The notes beneath the pieces were generated by a model. That model did no database searches, was not told where the DNA came from, and was given only the letters and a program-made list of their open reading frames with translations. A program made the position numbers and the translations under genes. Below are positions 1 through 12,931 of a stretch of DNA of 64,000 nucleotides, one piece after another. Source of the DNA: Deinococcus deserti VCD115 (GTDB lineage: Bacteria; Deinococcota; Deinococci; Deinococcales; Deinococcaceae). Location: positions 463,501 to 527,500 of the forward strand of contig NC_012526.1 of NCBI RefSeq assembly GCF_000020685.1, written 5' to 3'. The number at the start of each line of letters is the position of its first letter. The first letter of the stretch is position 1.

Positions 1-453
1 GCTGACGACTTCCTCCGGGGTGGCCTGCCCAGCGGCAATGTTTTCCCCGATGGTGCTCCAGCGGTACCCTGTTGCGTTGATACGGTCGGCCATGGTCCGG
101 CCGTCCAGGCTAGTATGGCTGAAGTAGTTGCGGGCGGCCATATCGCTGGCGTGCCCCTGAGCCGCCTGATTCAGCTGTGCATTGGCGCTCAGCGCCGGCG
201 CCGCAGCGTGGCTGGTCGTGCCGCAGGTGCGGGGCTGGCTGCGTGCAGCGTTGGACAGGCTCAGGACACGGTCCGTGAATGCGCCGCCAGCAGGAGGTGT
301 TTGTGGTGGTGTCGGAGCGACCGGTGCAGGGACAGCAGGTGCGGGAGAAGCAACAGGGGACGCAACTGGTGTATTGGCACTACAGGCCGTGAGGGCCAGC
401 AGCAGTGTGGGGAAAGCGAAAAGTCGGCGGGAGCCTGTGGCCATAGGGATCAT
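1..453 (-). CDS. CAP-domain (SCP/YkwD-like) lipoprotein, truncated by window edge
   Basis: The open frame reads leftward off the window, so the C-terminus is missing. It starts at ATG 453 (a second Met lies at 444). The N-terminus has basic residues, a hydrophobic run and a lipobox ending at Cys24 (LALTAC), then a Pro/Ala-rich linker, which predicts a secreted lipoprotein. The part seen after about residue 50 resembles a CAP domain: a run with HASDMAARNYFSHTSLDG and then GENIAAG are typical of YkwD-type bacterial CAP proteins. The biochemical role of bacterial CAP proteins is mostly unknown. A weak GAGG lies about 14 nt before the start. Identity of the domain is likely; function is not assigned. 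Confidence 0.8.
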   Translation of the reverse strand, partial: MIPMATGSRRLFAFPTLLLALTACSANTPVASPVASPAPAVPAPVAPTPPQTPPAGGAFTDRVLSLSNAARSQPRTCGTTSHAAAPALSANAQLNQAAQGHASDMAARNYFSHTSLDGRTMADRINATGYRWSTIGENIAAGQATPEEVVS

Positions 454-538
454 TACAGCGCATCAGTCCTCAGCCAGACATGAACGCATGGCTCTCATTT
501 CTCATAACCTGACAAAGTGGCCCCAGGGCGTGATGTAC

Positions 539-561
539 GTCTGAAATGCGAAATTTCAGAC
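539..561. terminator. Perfect 9-bp inverted repeat between two genes
   Basis: GTCTGAAAT and ATTTCAGAC flank a 5-nt centre, 20 nt past the stop of the upstream minus-strand gene and 86 nt before the lipoprotein start. No T-run follows on the minus strand, so it may be a terminator or an operator. Confidence 0.4.
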
Positions 562-580
562 ATGAAGATATTTTCACCGT

Positions 581-1333
581 TCACATCCGGCAGATGGCCG
601 GTGCGGCGTCTGAGTTCCAGTGCAGAACGCTGAACCATACAGGCAGGGTGCCTTCCAGGTGCACGGCGTCCCCCGTGGGCGCCGACGTGGTGACCTGGCC
701 TCCGCCCAGGTGAGCTGCAGCTTCCAGAAGGGCAGGACCGGCTTCCGGGGTCAGGGCTCCCCAGAGATGTGTGGCGCCTCCCACGGCTGTGGCCCGCCAC
801 AAGAGGGCCCCGGCAGGCTCGCCGTCCTGATACGCCTGCAGCAGCACAAAGTCCCGGTTGCCTTCCAGGACCCGGCCCAGGTGATGCGCCAGATCCGCAC
901 CCCATTCCGGTGTGCCGCGCGCCGTGGCCAGAATGTGAGCCCAACCAGCCACGTGCAATCGGCTGACCTGCTCGACCACCACTCCGGATTCAGGCTGCCC
1001 GTTCAGGGCGACCGTACCGACGTGCAGGCTGATGGCCAGCCGGGCATGATCAACAGGCTGGGAGGTGGCCAGCAGCACAGGCAGGCTGTGGGCCGCATGC
1101 CAGGCGGACACGTTTTCGAGGATGCCGCTCGGCTGGTGTATGGCCTGCTGATCGTTCTCCGGCAGGGCAGCAGCCTTCAGGTCTGGCAAATACAGATCTG
1201 GCAGATAGGTGGCGTTCAGCCCCAGGACATTCGTGCCTGGCGTGAGCAGAGTCACGGCGCCGCCTTCCTGGCGCTGCACCGCTGACAACGGAGAGAAGAA
1301 GTCCAGCAGCTCGGACAGGGCGGCATTCAGCAT
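581..1333 (-). CDS. Hypothetical protein, possible GNAT-like C-terminal half
   Basis: About 250 aa. I do not recognise the family with certainty. The C-terminal 110 residues (around DGEPAGALLWRATAVGGATH and LTPEAGPALLEAAAHLG) have the alternating strand/helix look of an acetyltransferase-like fold, which is inference only. The start is set at ATG 1333 because TAGCGT, a leaderless-type -10, ends 7 nt before it and because a strong terminator hairpin (1358-1389) separates it from the upstream ATPase gene. The longer frame to 1423 would run through that hairpin. GTG 1342 is an alternative start. Confidence 0.6.
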   Translation of the reverse strand: MLNAALSELLDFFSPLSAVQRQEGGAVTLLTPGTNVLGLNATYLPDLYLPDLKAAALPENDQQAIHQPSGILENVSAWHAAHSLPVLLATSQPVDHARLAISLHVGTVALNGQPESGVVVEQVSRLHVAGWAHILATARGTPEWGADLAHHLGRVLEGNRDFVLLQAYQDGEPAGALLWRATAVGGATHLWGALTPEAGPALLEAAAHLGGGQVTTSAPTGDAVHLEGTLPVWFSVLHWNSDAAPAICRM

Positions 1334-1357
1334 AAGGTTCACGCTACCCGGAAAAGA

Positions 1358-1389
1358 CCAGGAGGCAGGCCGATACAGCCTGCCTCCTG
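1358..1389 (-). terminator. Rho-independent terminator of the AAA ATPase gene
   Basis: GGAGGCAGGC (1361-1370) and GCCTGCCTCC (1378-1387) are perfect complements around a 7-nt loop, and two further pairs extend the stem. On the minus strand it is followed by TCTTTTC. It lies 15 nt past the stop at 1404. Confidence 0.8.
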
Positions 1390-1403
1390 CAATGGTGAAG
1401 CGC

Positions 1404-2855
<1,452 letters not shown>

Positions 2856-3111
2856 GATGCGCGGAAGCTATCACGCACGGTTTCAGTGGAATGTGCGTGG
2901 ACGCAGAGACGGACGTGTGGAAGGCTTCTTTGATGCCGCTGTCTGCCGCACAGACCAGCTGGGGAGGGCTGTATTCGGCAGGGCAGACAACGCCGGCGAC
3001 AGGCTAGATTCTGCTGGCGGTCAGGGTATTGGCTTTCCCTCTGCCTGGGAACCGTCAGCCTCATCAGGCTCCGGTGGTCAAGCACCTGCCGGGCTCCGCT
3101 GTTCGTCCAGG
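2856..3111. other. Intergenic, no gene seen
   Basis: The stretch between the VOC gene and the ATPase gene has an open minus-strand frame, but its composition is Arg/Pro/Gln-rich low-quality protein and it overlaps the VOC gene. I see no gene in it. Confidence 0.5.
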
Positions 3112-3702
3112 TCAGCTGGAATTCAACCGGAACTGCTGGCCCCGTCCCGTGGGAAACCATCCCCGGCCGTCCCGCACCACGATCAGCATGCCTTCGTGAC
3201 TGCCCAGCGGAGTGAAGGTGTCGCTGCCCCCGTTGAAGCGGCTCAGGCTGTCAACTGCTGCGTTGACATCCAGAACCACCACACCGAACTCACTGAGACG
3301 CTGCAGGGCATGCGCTCCGAAAGGCCGCGAAGCCCTATCGGCGCTATCGTGCCGCGCGACGAATTCAAGAATATGTTCAGCCGGGTCCTCGAAATACAGA
3401 GTGGTGGTGTTCCAGTTTCCGCCGGGTGGAAAGCGGGTCTGGCCATCCGGCGCGGCCAGCAGCTTCACCCGTGCCAGCAGCCAGCGTTCGGCGGCCTCGA
3501 CCTGCGTCGGCGCAATATCCCAGGCCAGGTGGTAGAAACCGCTGCACAGGTCATCCTGCTGCCAGGTCAGCCGCGTGGTGCCGGTGCGGAAGGTCACGCT
3601 GGTGGGTGTTTCGTGCTTGGTAGTCAGCCCCAGCGTCTGCGTATAAAAACGGCGCTGAGTCTCAAGCTGGCGGGTTGGCAGAATCAGCGTCTCAATATGC
3701 AT
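3112..3702 (-). CDS. VOC (glyoxalase/bleomycin-resistance fold) family protein
   Basis: A 196-aa protein of the vicinal-oxygen-chelate superfamily. It opens with IETLILPTRQLETQRRFYTQ, the usual first beta-alpha unit with FY, and has an ITFEDPxG-like element (LYFEDPAEHILEFV) that supplies the metal-binding Glu in many members. A second module begins near GVVVLDV. The start is ATG 3702, with GGAGG 5 nt upstream; the frame extends 12 codons further but has no RBS. It is divergent from soxR across a short region, so it could be part of a redox-stress module, though this is inferred from position. Substrate unknown. Confidence 0.82.
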   Translation of the reverse strand: MHIETLILPTRQLETQRRFYTQTLGLTTKHETPTSVTFRTGTTRLTWQQDDLCSGFYHLAWDIAPTQVEAAERWLLARVKLLAAPDGQTRFPPGGNWNTTTLYFEDPAEHILEFVARHDSADRASRPFGAHALQRLSEFGVVVLDVNAAVDSLSRFNGGSDTFTPLGSHEGMLIVVRDGRGWFPTGRGQQFRLNSS

Positions 3703-3807
3703 AGAACCTCCGGTCGGGGGCGCGCGTGGTGAGGTCATAGGGTCCGGAAACGGAATGTGCAGTGAAAGAACATCTGAACCTCCTGGGTCTGCACTCTGGT
3801 GCTATGG

Positions 3808-3838
3808 TTGAGTGTAAAACCTGAAGTTTTGTTAAGGT
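3808..3838 (+). promoter_or_regulatory. MerR/SoxR-type promoter with 19-bp spacer and dyad
   Basis: TTGAGT (3808-3813) and TAAGGT (3833-3838) are separated by 19 bp, the long spacer typical of MerR-family targets. An imperfect dyad, ACCTGAA (3819-3825) and TTAAGGT (3832-3838), fills the spacer with 6 of 7 matches. Autoregulation by SoxR is inferred. Confidence 0.55.
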
Positions 3839-3846
3839 CAAGTCCT

Positions 3847-4320
3847 ATGTCTGTTCCCGATGATGTCGATCTGTCCCTGTTATGGAGCCCTGGTGAGCTG
3901 GCCAGACGCAGCGGCCTGGCTGTTTCAGCGCTGCATTTCTATGAACGTCAGGGCCTGATCCGCAGCTGCCGCACATCCGGAAATCAGCGGCGCTATCCGC
4001 GTGAGACCCTGCGCCGTCTGGCCTTTATCCGGGCCGCCCAACGCGTCGGCCTGCCCCTGGCCGATATTCGCGCTGCCCTTGAAACGCTTCCTGGCGAGCG
4101 TACGCCCACGGCTGCAGACTGGGCTGCTCTCTCGGCGCACTGGCACGCGGAACTCGATGCCCGGATCGCGGTGCTTGGCCGCCTGCGCTCGGAGCTGAGT
4201 AGCTGCATCGGGTGTGGTTGCCTGTCGCTTGAACGCTGCGCACTGGTGAACCCGGATGACATCTGTGGCCATCAGCGCCCAGGGCACAACGCGCTGCTTG
4301 ACCCGCCGGGCGCCTTGTGA
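3847..4320 (+). CDS. soxR: SoxR-like redox-sensing MerR-family regulator
   Basis: A 157-aa protein. The N-terminal winged helix (LWSPGELARRSGLAVSALHF, then YERQGL and a GNQRRY segment) is MerR family. The C-terminus holds Cys120, Cys123, Cys125 and Cys131, exactly the CX2CXCX5C spacing that binds the [2Fe-2S] cluster in SoxR. SoxR activates transcription when redox-cycling compounds or superoxide oxidise the cluster. ATG 3847 is chosen because the TAAGGT hexamer ends 8 nt upstream; the 16-codon upstream extension would cover the promoter. The stop overlaps the GTG start of a GNAT gene (GTGA), so the two are translationally coupled. No soxS gene is seen. Confidence 0.9.
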   Translation: MSVPDDVDLSLLWSPGELARRSGLAVSALHFYERQGLIRSCRTSGNQRRYPRETLRRLAFIRAAQRVGLPLADIRAALETLPGERTPTAADWAALSAHWHAELDARIAVLGRLRSELSSCIGCGCLSLERCALVNPDDICGHQRPGHNALLDPPGAL

Positions 4321-4748
4321 GGTGGCGTGCAGCAGGTCCACAGGATGCCGGCGCCATCGCGTTTCACCGTTATCGCGAGGACGCAGACGAGGCAGAGCGC
4401 GACGTCTACGCCAGCTGGGTCAGGGCCGCGCTGGAACGTGAGGTGTACGTCGGCTTTCTGGCTAGTACGCAGGGTGGTGAGGTCGTGGCCGGAGCCGGGC
4501 TGCTGGTGCTGGAATGGGGGCCGTCGCGAGGTGACCCCCAGCCCTACCGGGCGAGAGTCGTCAATATCTGGACGCATCCGGACTGGCGGCGCCAGGGTCT
4601 GGCGCGTGAGGGAGTGCTGGCCTGCCTGGATGCCGCCCGCCAGCGGGGCGTGACGCGGCTGAGCCTGGGCACCACGGCTGCTGCCCAGGGGCTCTACGCC
4701 AGCCTGGGGTTCCGGGGTAGTGCTACGGAGATGACACTGGTGCTGTAA
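4317..4748 (+). CDS. GNAT-family N-acetyltransferase
   Basis: A 143-aa protein starting at GTG 4317, overlapping the soxR stop by 4 nt. The acetyl-CoA binding motif A is clear (VVNIWTHPDWRRQGLARE, with the RRQGLA pyrophosphate loop), followed by a YASLGF element typical of motif B. Members acetylate small molecules or protein amines; the substrate here is unknown. Co-transcription with soxR suggests it is induced by redox-active compounds and may modify one of them, which is inference. Confidence 0.85.
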   Translation: MRWRAAGPQDAGAIAFHRYREDADEAERDVYASWVRAALEREVYVGFLASTQGGEVVAGAGLLVLEWGPSRGDPQPYRARVVNIWTHPDWRRQGLAREGVLACLDAARQRGVTRLSLGTTAAAQGLYASLGFRGSATEMTLVL

Positions 4749-4763
4749 CTGGGCTCTAGGGGT

Positions 4764-5280
4764 TCACAGACCAGCGACCAGTGTCTGATCGGCTGGATGA
4801 ATGCGGTTACGCCCGGCTAGCTTGGAGGTCTACAGGTGCTGATCAGCCCTATTCAGAGCCGTGGCAAAGGTCACCGGCTGGCCCAGGGCGTAGCCGATGC
4901 TGATGGTCAGGAGACGGTCCCGCAGCAGCGGCGTCCATTCATGGTTCCCGAGCACGGCGCGGCATCGCTCGAGCAGGGCGTGGGGCGCTGTATGGCCGGT
5001 CACCCGGGTCGCCAGCAGAAATTCCTTCCCTCATATAACAGGCAAGCAGAGTGTCGCTGCGCGCGGTGTCGGTCAGCAGATGTGCCACGGTACGCAGCAC
5101 GCTGTCTCCGACCGTATGCGAGTGCTGATCAACGCCGCCCGTGGCGTAGAAGCGTTGGTGGTCGTTGCCTTCAGGAGGGCGGTGCTGTAAGGCAACGTCC
5201 ATGCCCTGAACCGTTTTGAGTTCATGAAGCAGGTGATTCCCTACATGCCCAAAAGCCCGGTGCAGACCCGCTCTGGAAAG
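4764..5280 (-). pseudogene. Disrupted GGDEF (diguanylate cyclase) domain gene
   Basis: Three pieces of a GGDEF domain can be read in order on the minus strand. A first piece, in one frame, has HTVGDSVLRTVAHLL, matching the GHxxGDxxL element. A frame change then falls at the site where GGDEF/GGEEF should be, leading into EFLLATRVTGHTAPHALLER and LLTISIGYALGQ. An in-frame TAG replaces the expected Tyr of the LYxxK element, after which SKLAGRNRIHPADQ continues to a TGA at 4764-4766. The active-site signature is destroyed and no intact start is seen, so it should not make cyclic di-GMP. The upstream limit is approximate. Confidence 0.78.
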
Positions 5281-5281
5281 C

Positions 5282-5446
5282 GTTGCCTGCAGCGCGAATC
5301 TTGAAGACCATGGCCGCAGACGGGCGAAAGCACATCTGCGGCCATTTCACCGAATACGGTCTGCGCTTGGCCACCACCTGACGTTCGCCGTGGCTGGGAA
5401 GCGGCAGTTCACGGTACAGGCTTCCCGTTCAGGGCAGGCTGGGCTC
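5282..5446. other. Intergenic, no gene seen
   Basis: Between the GGDEF remnant and the 64-aa gene I can support no coding sequence on either strand. Part of it may be the decayed N-terminal region of the GGDEF gene. Confidence 0.4.
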
Positions 5447-5641
5447 TCAATGGAAGCGGAGCATGGAGCGCAACCACGAGACCAGCAGCACATGCGCGCG
5501 CCAGGCAGGTTCGGTATTGGGGTCGGGGTCGGGCGTGCAGGCGGCTTCCCGGGCAAACCGGGCGGCAGCAGCATGCCGGGACATTTCCTTCTGGTGGTTC
5601 TTGACGTAAGTTTCGATTTCAAATTCGGTGTGCAGCAGCAT
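5447..5641 (-). CDS. Small hypothetical protein (64 aa)
   Basis: The protein starts MLLHTEFEIETYVKNHQKEM and has an amphipathic, Ala/Arg-rich middle. It has a strong purine-rich region just before ATG 5641 (GGGGAGG, then GAGGGGG), which favours a real gene. The upstream GGGGAGG is one arm of a perfect 7-bp inverted repeat (5654-5671), so the SD-like sequence could be hidden in a hairpin. I do not recognise a family; no domain or signal peptide is visible. Confidence 0.6.
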   Translation of the reverse strand: MLLHTEFEIETYVKNHQKEMSRHAAAARFAREAACTPDPDPNTEPAWRAHVLLVSWLRSMLRFH

Positions 5642-5653
5642 ACGTCCCCCTCA

Positions 5654-5671
5654 CCTCCCCTGGCGGGGAGG
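5654..5671 (-). promoter_or_regulatory. Inverted repeat containing a purine-rich SD-like arm
   Basis: CCTCCCC (5654-5660) and GGGGAGG (5665-5671) flank TGGC. On the minus strand the repeat sits 12 nt before the start of the 64-aa gene. It may modulate translation; this is inference. Confidence 0.35.
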
Positions 5672-5799
5672 AGCCCGGTGCGACTTCCGTGGACTTCTGG
5701 CTTCGGGAGCATGCGTCGCTCCTGACCTCACGGTAGCGGCCCACGGCAGCGTCCACATCTGGAGAACTACGAAGCCACTGCGCGTTGACAGGGGAAGAA

Positions 5800-8088
5800 C
5801 TAGGTACGAATTCCCCGTTCGAGGGCCCAGCGCGCCAGGTCCACGCGGTTACGCAGCCCAAGCTTCCCGAGCATGTTTCCCACGTGCTTGCTCGCTGTGC
5901 CTGGGCTAATGTTCAGCAGCTTTGCGATGCGCCGGTCCGGGTGGCCCTGCACGAGCAGGATGAGCACTTCACGCTCGCGGGTCGTCAGTTCAGGCGTGTC
6001 CAGGGCTGCCGGAGCGTGCGTGGGCGCTGACGGGGTTTCCATGTCTTTCAGGGTCTGCGCGAATGCCGCTGCGGCGCGGCGCGCTTCTTCCGGAGTCCAC
6101 TGCGCGCCTTCGCGCCACGCCTGCTGGTACGCGACTTCACCAAGCCGGTCATGAAGCTGGCTCAGGACCTGGGCTTGCATTGATTCGATGTACCGGCTGT
6201 GGTGCGGAAGGCTCAACCGGTCCGCAAAAGCCGTCAGCCGCACGGCCAGCGCATCGTCGCCCGTGGCGGCCACAACCATGCCGAAGCCTCGCGCGGCGTT
6301 CCTGGCGTGCACCCAGTACCCGCGTCTCAAGGAGAAGTCGAGGCTGGAAAGGTACGATTCGGCAGCGGCCAGCCACCGGCCCAGGTGGTAGTGGGCATGC
6401 CCCACCAGGGTATTCCGGGTTTCGGCATCGTGGTGTCCGAGTTTCAGGAGCTGGTCTCTGGCACTGGTGGCGTACCCGAGCGCCTGATCGTACTGACCGA
6501 GCTCCAGCAGGGAGAACACCGAGTTGTTCATGGCGTAGGCAGAATTCGTCCGCAACTGGTCCAGACTGGCGGCGTCCTGATTCTCGCTGTGCGCTATCAG
6601 CTGAGCACACCGCTCAATGACATCCTGATTCATCCGCAAGGACTCGGCGCTCCGACCCGCCCAGTGTTCCGCGATAGCGAGCGACCGCAGACCGTTGAGT
6701 TCCTGGTATATGTCTCCAGCTTCCCGGCTGGCGGCACAAAGTTCACGCGCGCACGCCGCGAGCGCCTCAGGCTGGTGATTGAGGGTGAGCAGGCACTCGA
6801 CTGCGGTGTGCAGCGCCTGTGGCCGCAGATGTTCCAGCCCGCGGGCAGGAAGCGCCAGGGCGCGCTGGGAAAGGAGGTGGCCGTCGCTGAGCAGGCCGAA
6901 CGGCACCCAGATCAAGACGATGCCGTGCAGATACCGCAGGGCCACTTCGGCCTGCTGGCGCTCAATTGCCCAGATCAGCCCGGCCCGCATGTTGGCGTAG
7001 TCAGGAAGAAGCCGCTCCTGTGCGTCGGCTGGCGTTCTGCCGGACGTGCTGCGCCGCATGATCTCCGTCATGGACAGGTAGTACCGGGCGTGCCGCTCCC
7101 TCCAGGTCTCCGCCTGTGGGTGGTCACGCAGTTTTTCCTGGGCAAGCTCACGCAGGGGCTGCAGCATCTTCCACCGCGTCCCGGGGGCGTCAACACGGGA
7201 CAGGAAGCTCTGTTCGATCAGGGAGCCGACCCGGTCCAGCTCGTTTTCCGCCCCCCAGACGTAAGCAAGTGCGTCTGGCGTGAAGCTCCCCTCGAACACC
7301 GAGCAGCACTCGAACAGTTCACGGTCCTCCAGGCTCAGCAGGTCATAGCTCCACTCGACGGCAGCCCGCAGCGACCGCAGGCGCTGCGGGCGGTCATGGA
7401 AATCCGCCTTGAGAAAGGCCAGGGGATGCTCCAGCTGCACGAGCAGGTCGGGCAGGGCGTACGTGCGAAGCCGGGACGCGGCCAGCTCAATGGCAAGCGG
7501 CACACCCTCAAGGGCATGCACGAGTTGTTTGACGTCCTGTCTGTTCTGGTGGTTCAATTCGAACCCGGGTTGTACCAGGCGGGCACGCTGCTCGAAAAGC
7601 TGTGCAGCGGAACTGTCTTCGACGCGTGTCTGAGGATCGGGGAGAGTCAGAGGTCCGAGGGGGTACTCGTGCTCCTCGTGCAGGTGCAGCGCGGTGCGGC
7701 TGGTGACGATGATCCGGAGCGTGCTGGTGGCCTCCAGAACCTCGGCGACATGCGCAGCCGCGCCGGTAAGATGCTCGAAGTTGTCGAGGACCAGCAGCAG
7801 ACGGGTGCCGGAGGTAAATTCGGCGATAGCGCGCAGAGGCGTGTGCTGGCGCTCGGGGTGCGGGAGTTGCGAGGCAATGGTGGCAAGGACCTGCTCAGGA
7901 CTGTTCAGGGCGCTGAGGTCCACGTGCAGCACGTGATCGTATTGGTGCTGCAGCTGGTGCATGAGGTGAAGGGCGAGCGTGGTTTTGCCGATTCCACCGG
8001 GTCCGCGCAGGGTGATGAGGCGCGCACCTTCGTTCAACATCCTGAGGAGGCTCTCTGTGTCGCGTTCCCGACCAAGAATCAAGGACAT
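5800..8088 (-). CDS. LuxR-family transcriptional regulator with NB-ARC/STAND ATPase
   Basis: A 762-aa signal-transducing ATPase. Residues 29-37 (GPGGIGKTT) are a textbook P-loop; LLLVLDNFEHL near residue 102 is Walker B; GVPLAIELAASRL is the GxPLA motif of NB-ARC/STAND proteins. The middle 350 residues are helical and look like TPR-type repeats, the usual sensor part. The last 62 residues are a LuxR helix-turn-helix beginning LTTREREVLILLVQG. Proteins of this kind bind ATP when an inducer docks on the repeats and then activate transcription. ATG 8088 is chosen for its GGAGG 5 nt upstream; a longer frame to 8232 lacks an RBS. A TACACT -10 lies at 8119-8124. Inducer and targets unknown. Confidence 0.9.
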   Translation of the reverse strand: MSLILGRERDTESLLRMLNEGARLITLRGPGGIGKTTLALHLMHQLQHQYDHVLHVDLSALNSPEQVLATIASQLPHPERQHTPLRAIAEFTSGTRLLLVLDNFEHLTGAAAHVAEVLEATSTLRIIVTSRTALHLHEEHEYPLGPLTLPDPQTRVEDSSAAQLFEQRARLVQPGFELNHQNRQDVKQLVHALEGVPLAIELAASRLRTYALPDLLVQLEHPLAFLKADFHDRPQRLRSLRAAVEWSYDLLSLEDRELFECCSVFEGSFTPDALAYVWGAENELDRVGSLIEQSFLSRVDAPGTRWKMLQPLRELAQEKLRDHPQAETWRERHARYYLSMTEIMRRSTSGRTPADAQERLLPDYANMRAGLIWAIERQQAEVALRYLHGIVLIWVPFGLLSDGHLLSQRALALPARGLEHLRPQALHTAVECLLTLNHQPEALAACARELCAASREAGDIYQELNGLRSLAIAEHWAGRSAESLRMNQDVIERCAQLIAHSENQDAASLDQLRTNSAYAMNNSVFSLLELGQYDQALGYATSARDQLLKLGHHDAETRNTLVGHAHYHLGRWLAAAESYLSSLDFSLRRGYWVHARNAARGFGMVVAATGDDALAVRLTAFADRLSLPHHSRYIESMQAQVLSQLHDRLGEVAYQQAWREGAQWTPEEARRAAAAFAQTLKDMETPSAPTHAPAALDTPELTTREREVLILLVQGHPDRRIAKLLNISPGTASKHVGNMLGKLGLRNRVDLARWALERGIRT

Positions 8089-8118
8089 ACCGCCCTCCTG
8101 CATGCCGTGCCAGTCTTC

Positions 8119-8124
8119 AGTGTA
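8119..8124 (-). promoter_or_regulatory. -10 element of the LuxR/STAND gene
   Basis: TACACT reads on the minus strand 30 nt before ATG 8088, matching TAnnnT. The remaining 200 bases up to gatB show no gene. Confidence 0.45.
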
Positions 8125-8318
8125 GGTGGCGTGGCAGCGTGCGGGGTGATGCTCAGGGCGGGGGCCTGACTGCTGCCAGTGCCCTGCCGTCGTGATGTGG
8201 GCGCAGAGACCACTCGCCTGTGGAGAACACACAGCGTTGAACGGATCTCTGCTCTTCTTGCCAGCCTCGGCGCCTACAGGCTTTTAGACCGCTTCCGGCC
8301 CTCGGTGGAACGCGGCGG

Positions 8319-8324
8319 TATGCT
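8319..8324 (+). promoter_or_regulatory. -10 element of leaderless gatB
   Basis: TATGCT ends 6 nt before ATG 8331 and no Shine-Dalgarno is present, as expected for a leaderless Deinococcus transcript. Confidence 0.65.
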
Positions 8325-8330
8325 GCGCGC

Positions 8331-9758
<1,428 letters not shown>

Positions 9759-9813
9759 GGGCCAGCCTGCACAGGACTCGGCCTTCCGGTCACGCTGGGG
9801 CAGGCCGCAGAGC

Positions 9814-10473
9814 ATGAGCCGCTGGCGCACGCCTGCTCTGGTGGCCCTGTGGACCCAGGTGGTGTCGCTGTTTGCAGTCAGTGCTTACGCCCTGTGGAAA
9901 GGAAGCTTTGGCTTCGGCGCGGCGATCAGCGCGGCCGAGGCGTTTCTGGCAGGCCTGGTGATGGTCTGGTGGACCCTGCTGTATGCGCGGCTGACCCAGG
10001 CCCAGACCGTGCCTCCGACAGACGGTGTGCTGCGGGCCCTGCAACTGGTCTTTCCAGGGCTGACCGCGCTGCGCGCCGCGCTGTGGCTGATGACCTTGCT
10101 GGCGCTGCTGTCGGGTGCCGGTGCGGAAGCCAGCCCCGTCGCCCTGACCGCCCTGGTGACCGTCTGGGGCGGCGCCGTGGTGGCCAGCAACGCGGTTTAC
10201 GGCGCTCTGGTGCGGCTGGTCACCCAGCCGTCAGATCCCCTGCAGCGTCAGCGGTTGCTCGACTGGCTGAACGTGGCAGCGGCCCTGAGCCTGGGCATGG
10301 GGGTACTGAACGTGGTGCCTATTGCCGGCTTCAGCAGCCCGCCGGTGCTTCACACGCAGCTGGTGTACGGGCTTGTTGCTGCTGTAGACGTGCTGGCCAC
10401 AGTGCTGGCCCGGCAGGCCCTGCGCGCTGCTCCTGTTCCCGCACCTTCTGACCAGGGTACGGCCCCCCGGTAA
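9814..10473 (+). CDS. Hypothetical multi-pass membrane protein
   Basis: A 219-aa protein with about five or six hydrophobic segments: around residues 8-27, 38-58, 80-100, 107-128, 148-170 and 178-200. Charged residues are few and lie in the loops. The family is not recognised. It starts 55 nt after gatB without an obvious RBS and may be transcribed with it. No transport or catalytic motif is visible, so no function is proposed. Confidence 0.7.
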   Translation: MSRWRTPALVALWTQVVSLFAVSAYALWKGSFGFGAAISAAEAFLAGLVMVWWTLLYARLTQAQTVPPTDGVLRALQLVFPGLTALRAALWLMTLLALLSGAGAEASPVALTALVTVWGGAVVASNAVYGALVRLVTQPSDPLQRQRLLDWLNVAAALSLGMGVLNVVPIAGFSSPPVLHTQLVYGLVAAVDVLATVLARQALRAAPVPAPSDQGTAPR

Positions 10474-10588
10474 GACCCCAACGCTGTGCCCTGGACCCTC
10501 GCGCGGGCCGCGGGCGCTGAGCGCTATGCTGGCCCCCAGGCATGACCGTTTTTCTTGAACCGATCGTTTCCCGTGCGCGGGTCCAGGC

Positions 10589-12555
<1,967 letters not shown>

Positions 12556-12570
12556 AGCAGACGTCTGTGG

Positions 12571-12605
12571 AGAGAAGGGGCTGCCTGGCAGGCAGCCCCT
12601 TCTCT
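12571..12605 (+). terminator. Terminator of the PfkB kinase-mltG unit
   Basis: AGAGAAGGGGCTGCC (12571-12585) pairs perfectly with 12591-12605 around a 5-nt loop, 16 nt past the mltG stop. The stem end is T-rich but there is no long T-run. Confidence 0.8.
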
Positions 12606-12617
12606 CCTGTCTCCCCC

Positions 12618-12623
12618 TAAACT
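12618..12623 (+). promoter_or_regulatory. -10 element of leaderless 66-aa gene
   Basis: TAAACT ends 6 nt before ATG 12630, directly after the mltG terminator. Confidence 0.6.
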
Positions 12624-12629
12624 CTGGCC

Positions 12630-12830
12630 ATGGCCCCCTTTCTCAGACGCCGCAACGCCCTATGGCTGGCGCTCCGGAGGGCTGAGCCCGGGTCAGCACC
12701 CTTCGACGAGGCGCTGCTGGAACTGTCACAGCTGACCGGATGGGATCGCGTGCGCATCCTGGCTGGTCTGGGCCTGTTCCAGGAGGAAGCGGAAGAGGAT
12801 GTTGATCCCAGCACAAAGGAGCCGACATAG
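12630..12830 (+). CDS. Small hypothetical protein (66 aa)
   Basis: The gene is framed by a leaderless -10 upstream and a hairpin that includes its stop codon, which supports a real small gene. The protein has an Arg-rich N-terminus (MAPFLRRRNALWLALRRAEP), an amphipathic helix (FDEALLELSQLTGWDRVRIL) and an acidic tail. It resembles a small helical protein, but no family is recognised and no membrane segment is convincing. Confidence 0.6.
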   Translation: MAPFLRRRNALWLALRRAEPGSAPFDEALLELSQLTGWDRVRILAGLGLFQEEAEEDVDPSTKEPT

Positions 12831-12841
12831 GCGTCGGCTCC
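12818..12841 (+). terminator. Hairpin at the end of the 66-aa gene
   Basis: GGAGCCGAC (12818-12826) and GTCGGCTCC (12833-12841) form a perfect 9-bp stem overlapping the TAG stop. No T-run follows. Confidence 0.55.
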
Positions 12842-12931
12842 GGAAGAGGTCAAGCGTCTGCGTTGTTTCGTTGTTGAACGTCTGGCAGCCAGAACGGGAT
12901 CACCGCCGGCTCATCCCTCACTGCTGCTGCT

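Noticed and set aside
6199..8169. 656-aa plus-strand open frame opposite the LuxR/STAND gene
   Set aside because: It mirrors a gene with clear P-loop and HTH motifs; the shadow has no motif and is a product of high GC.
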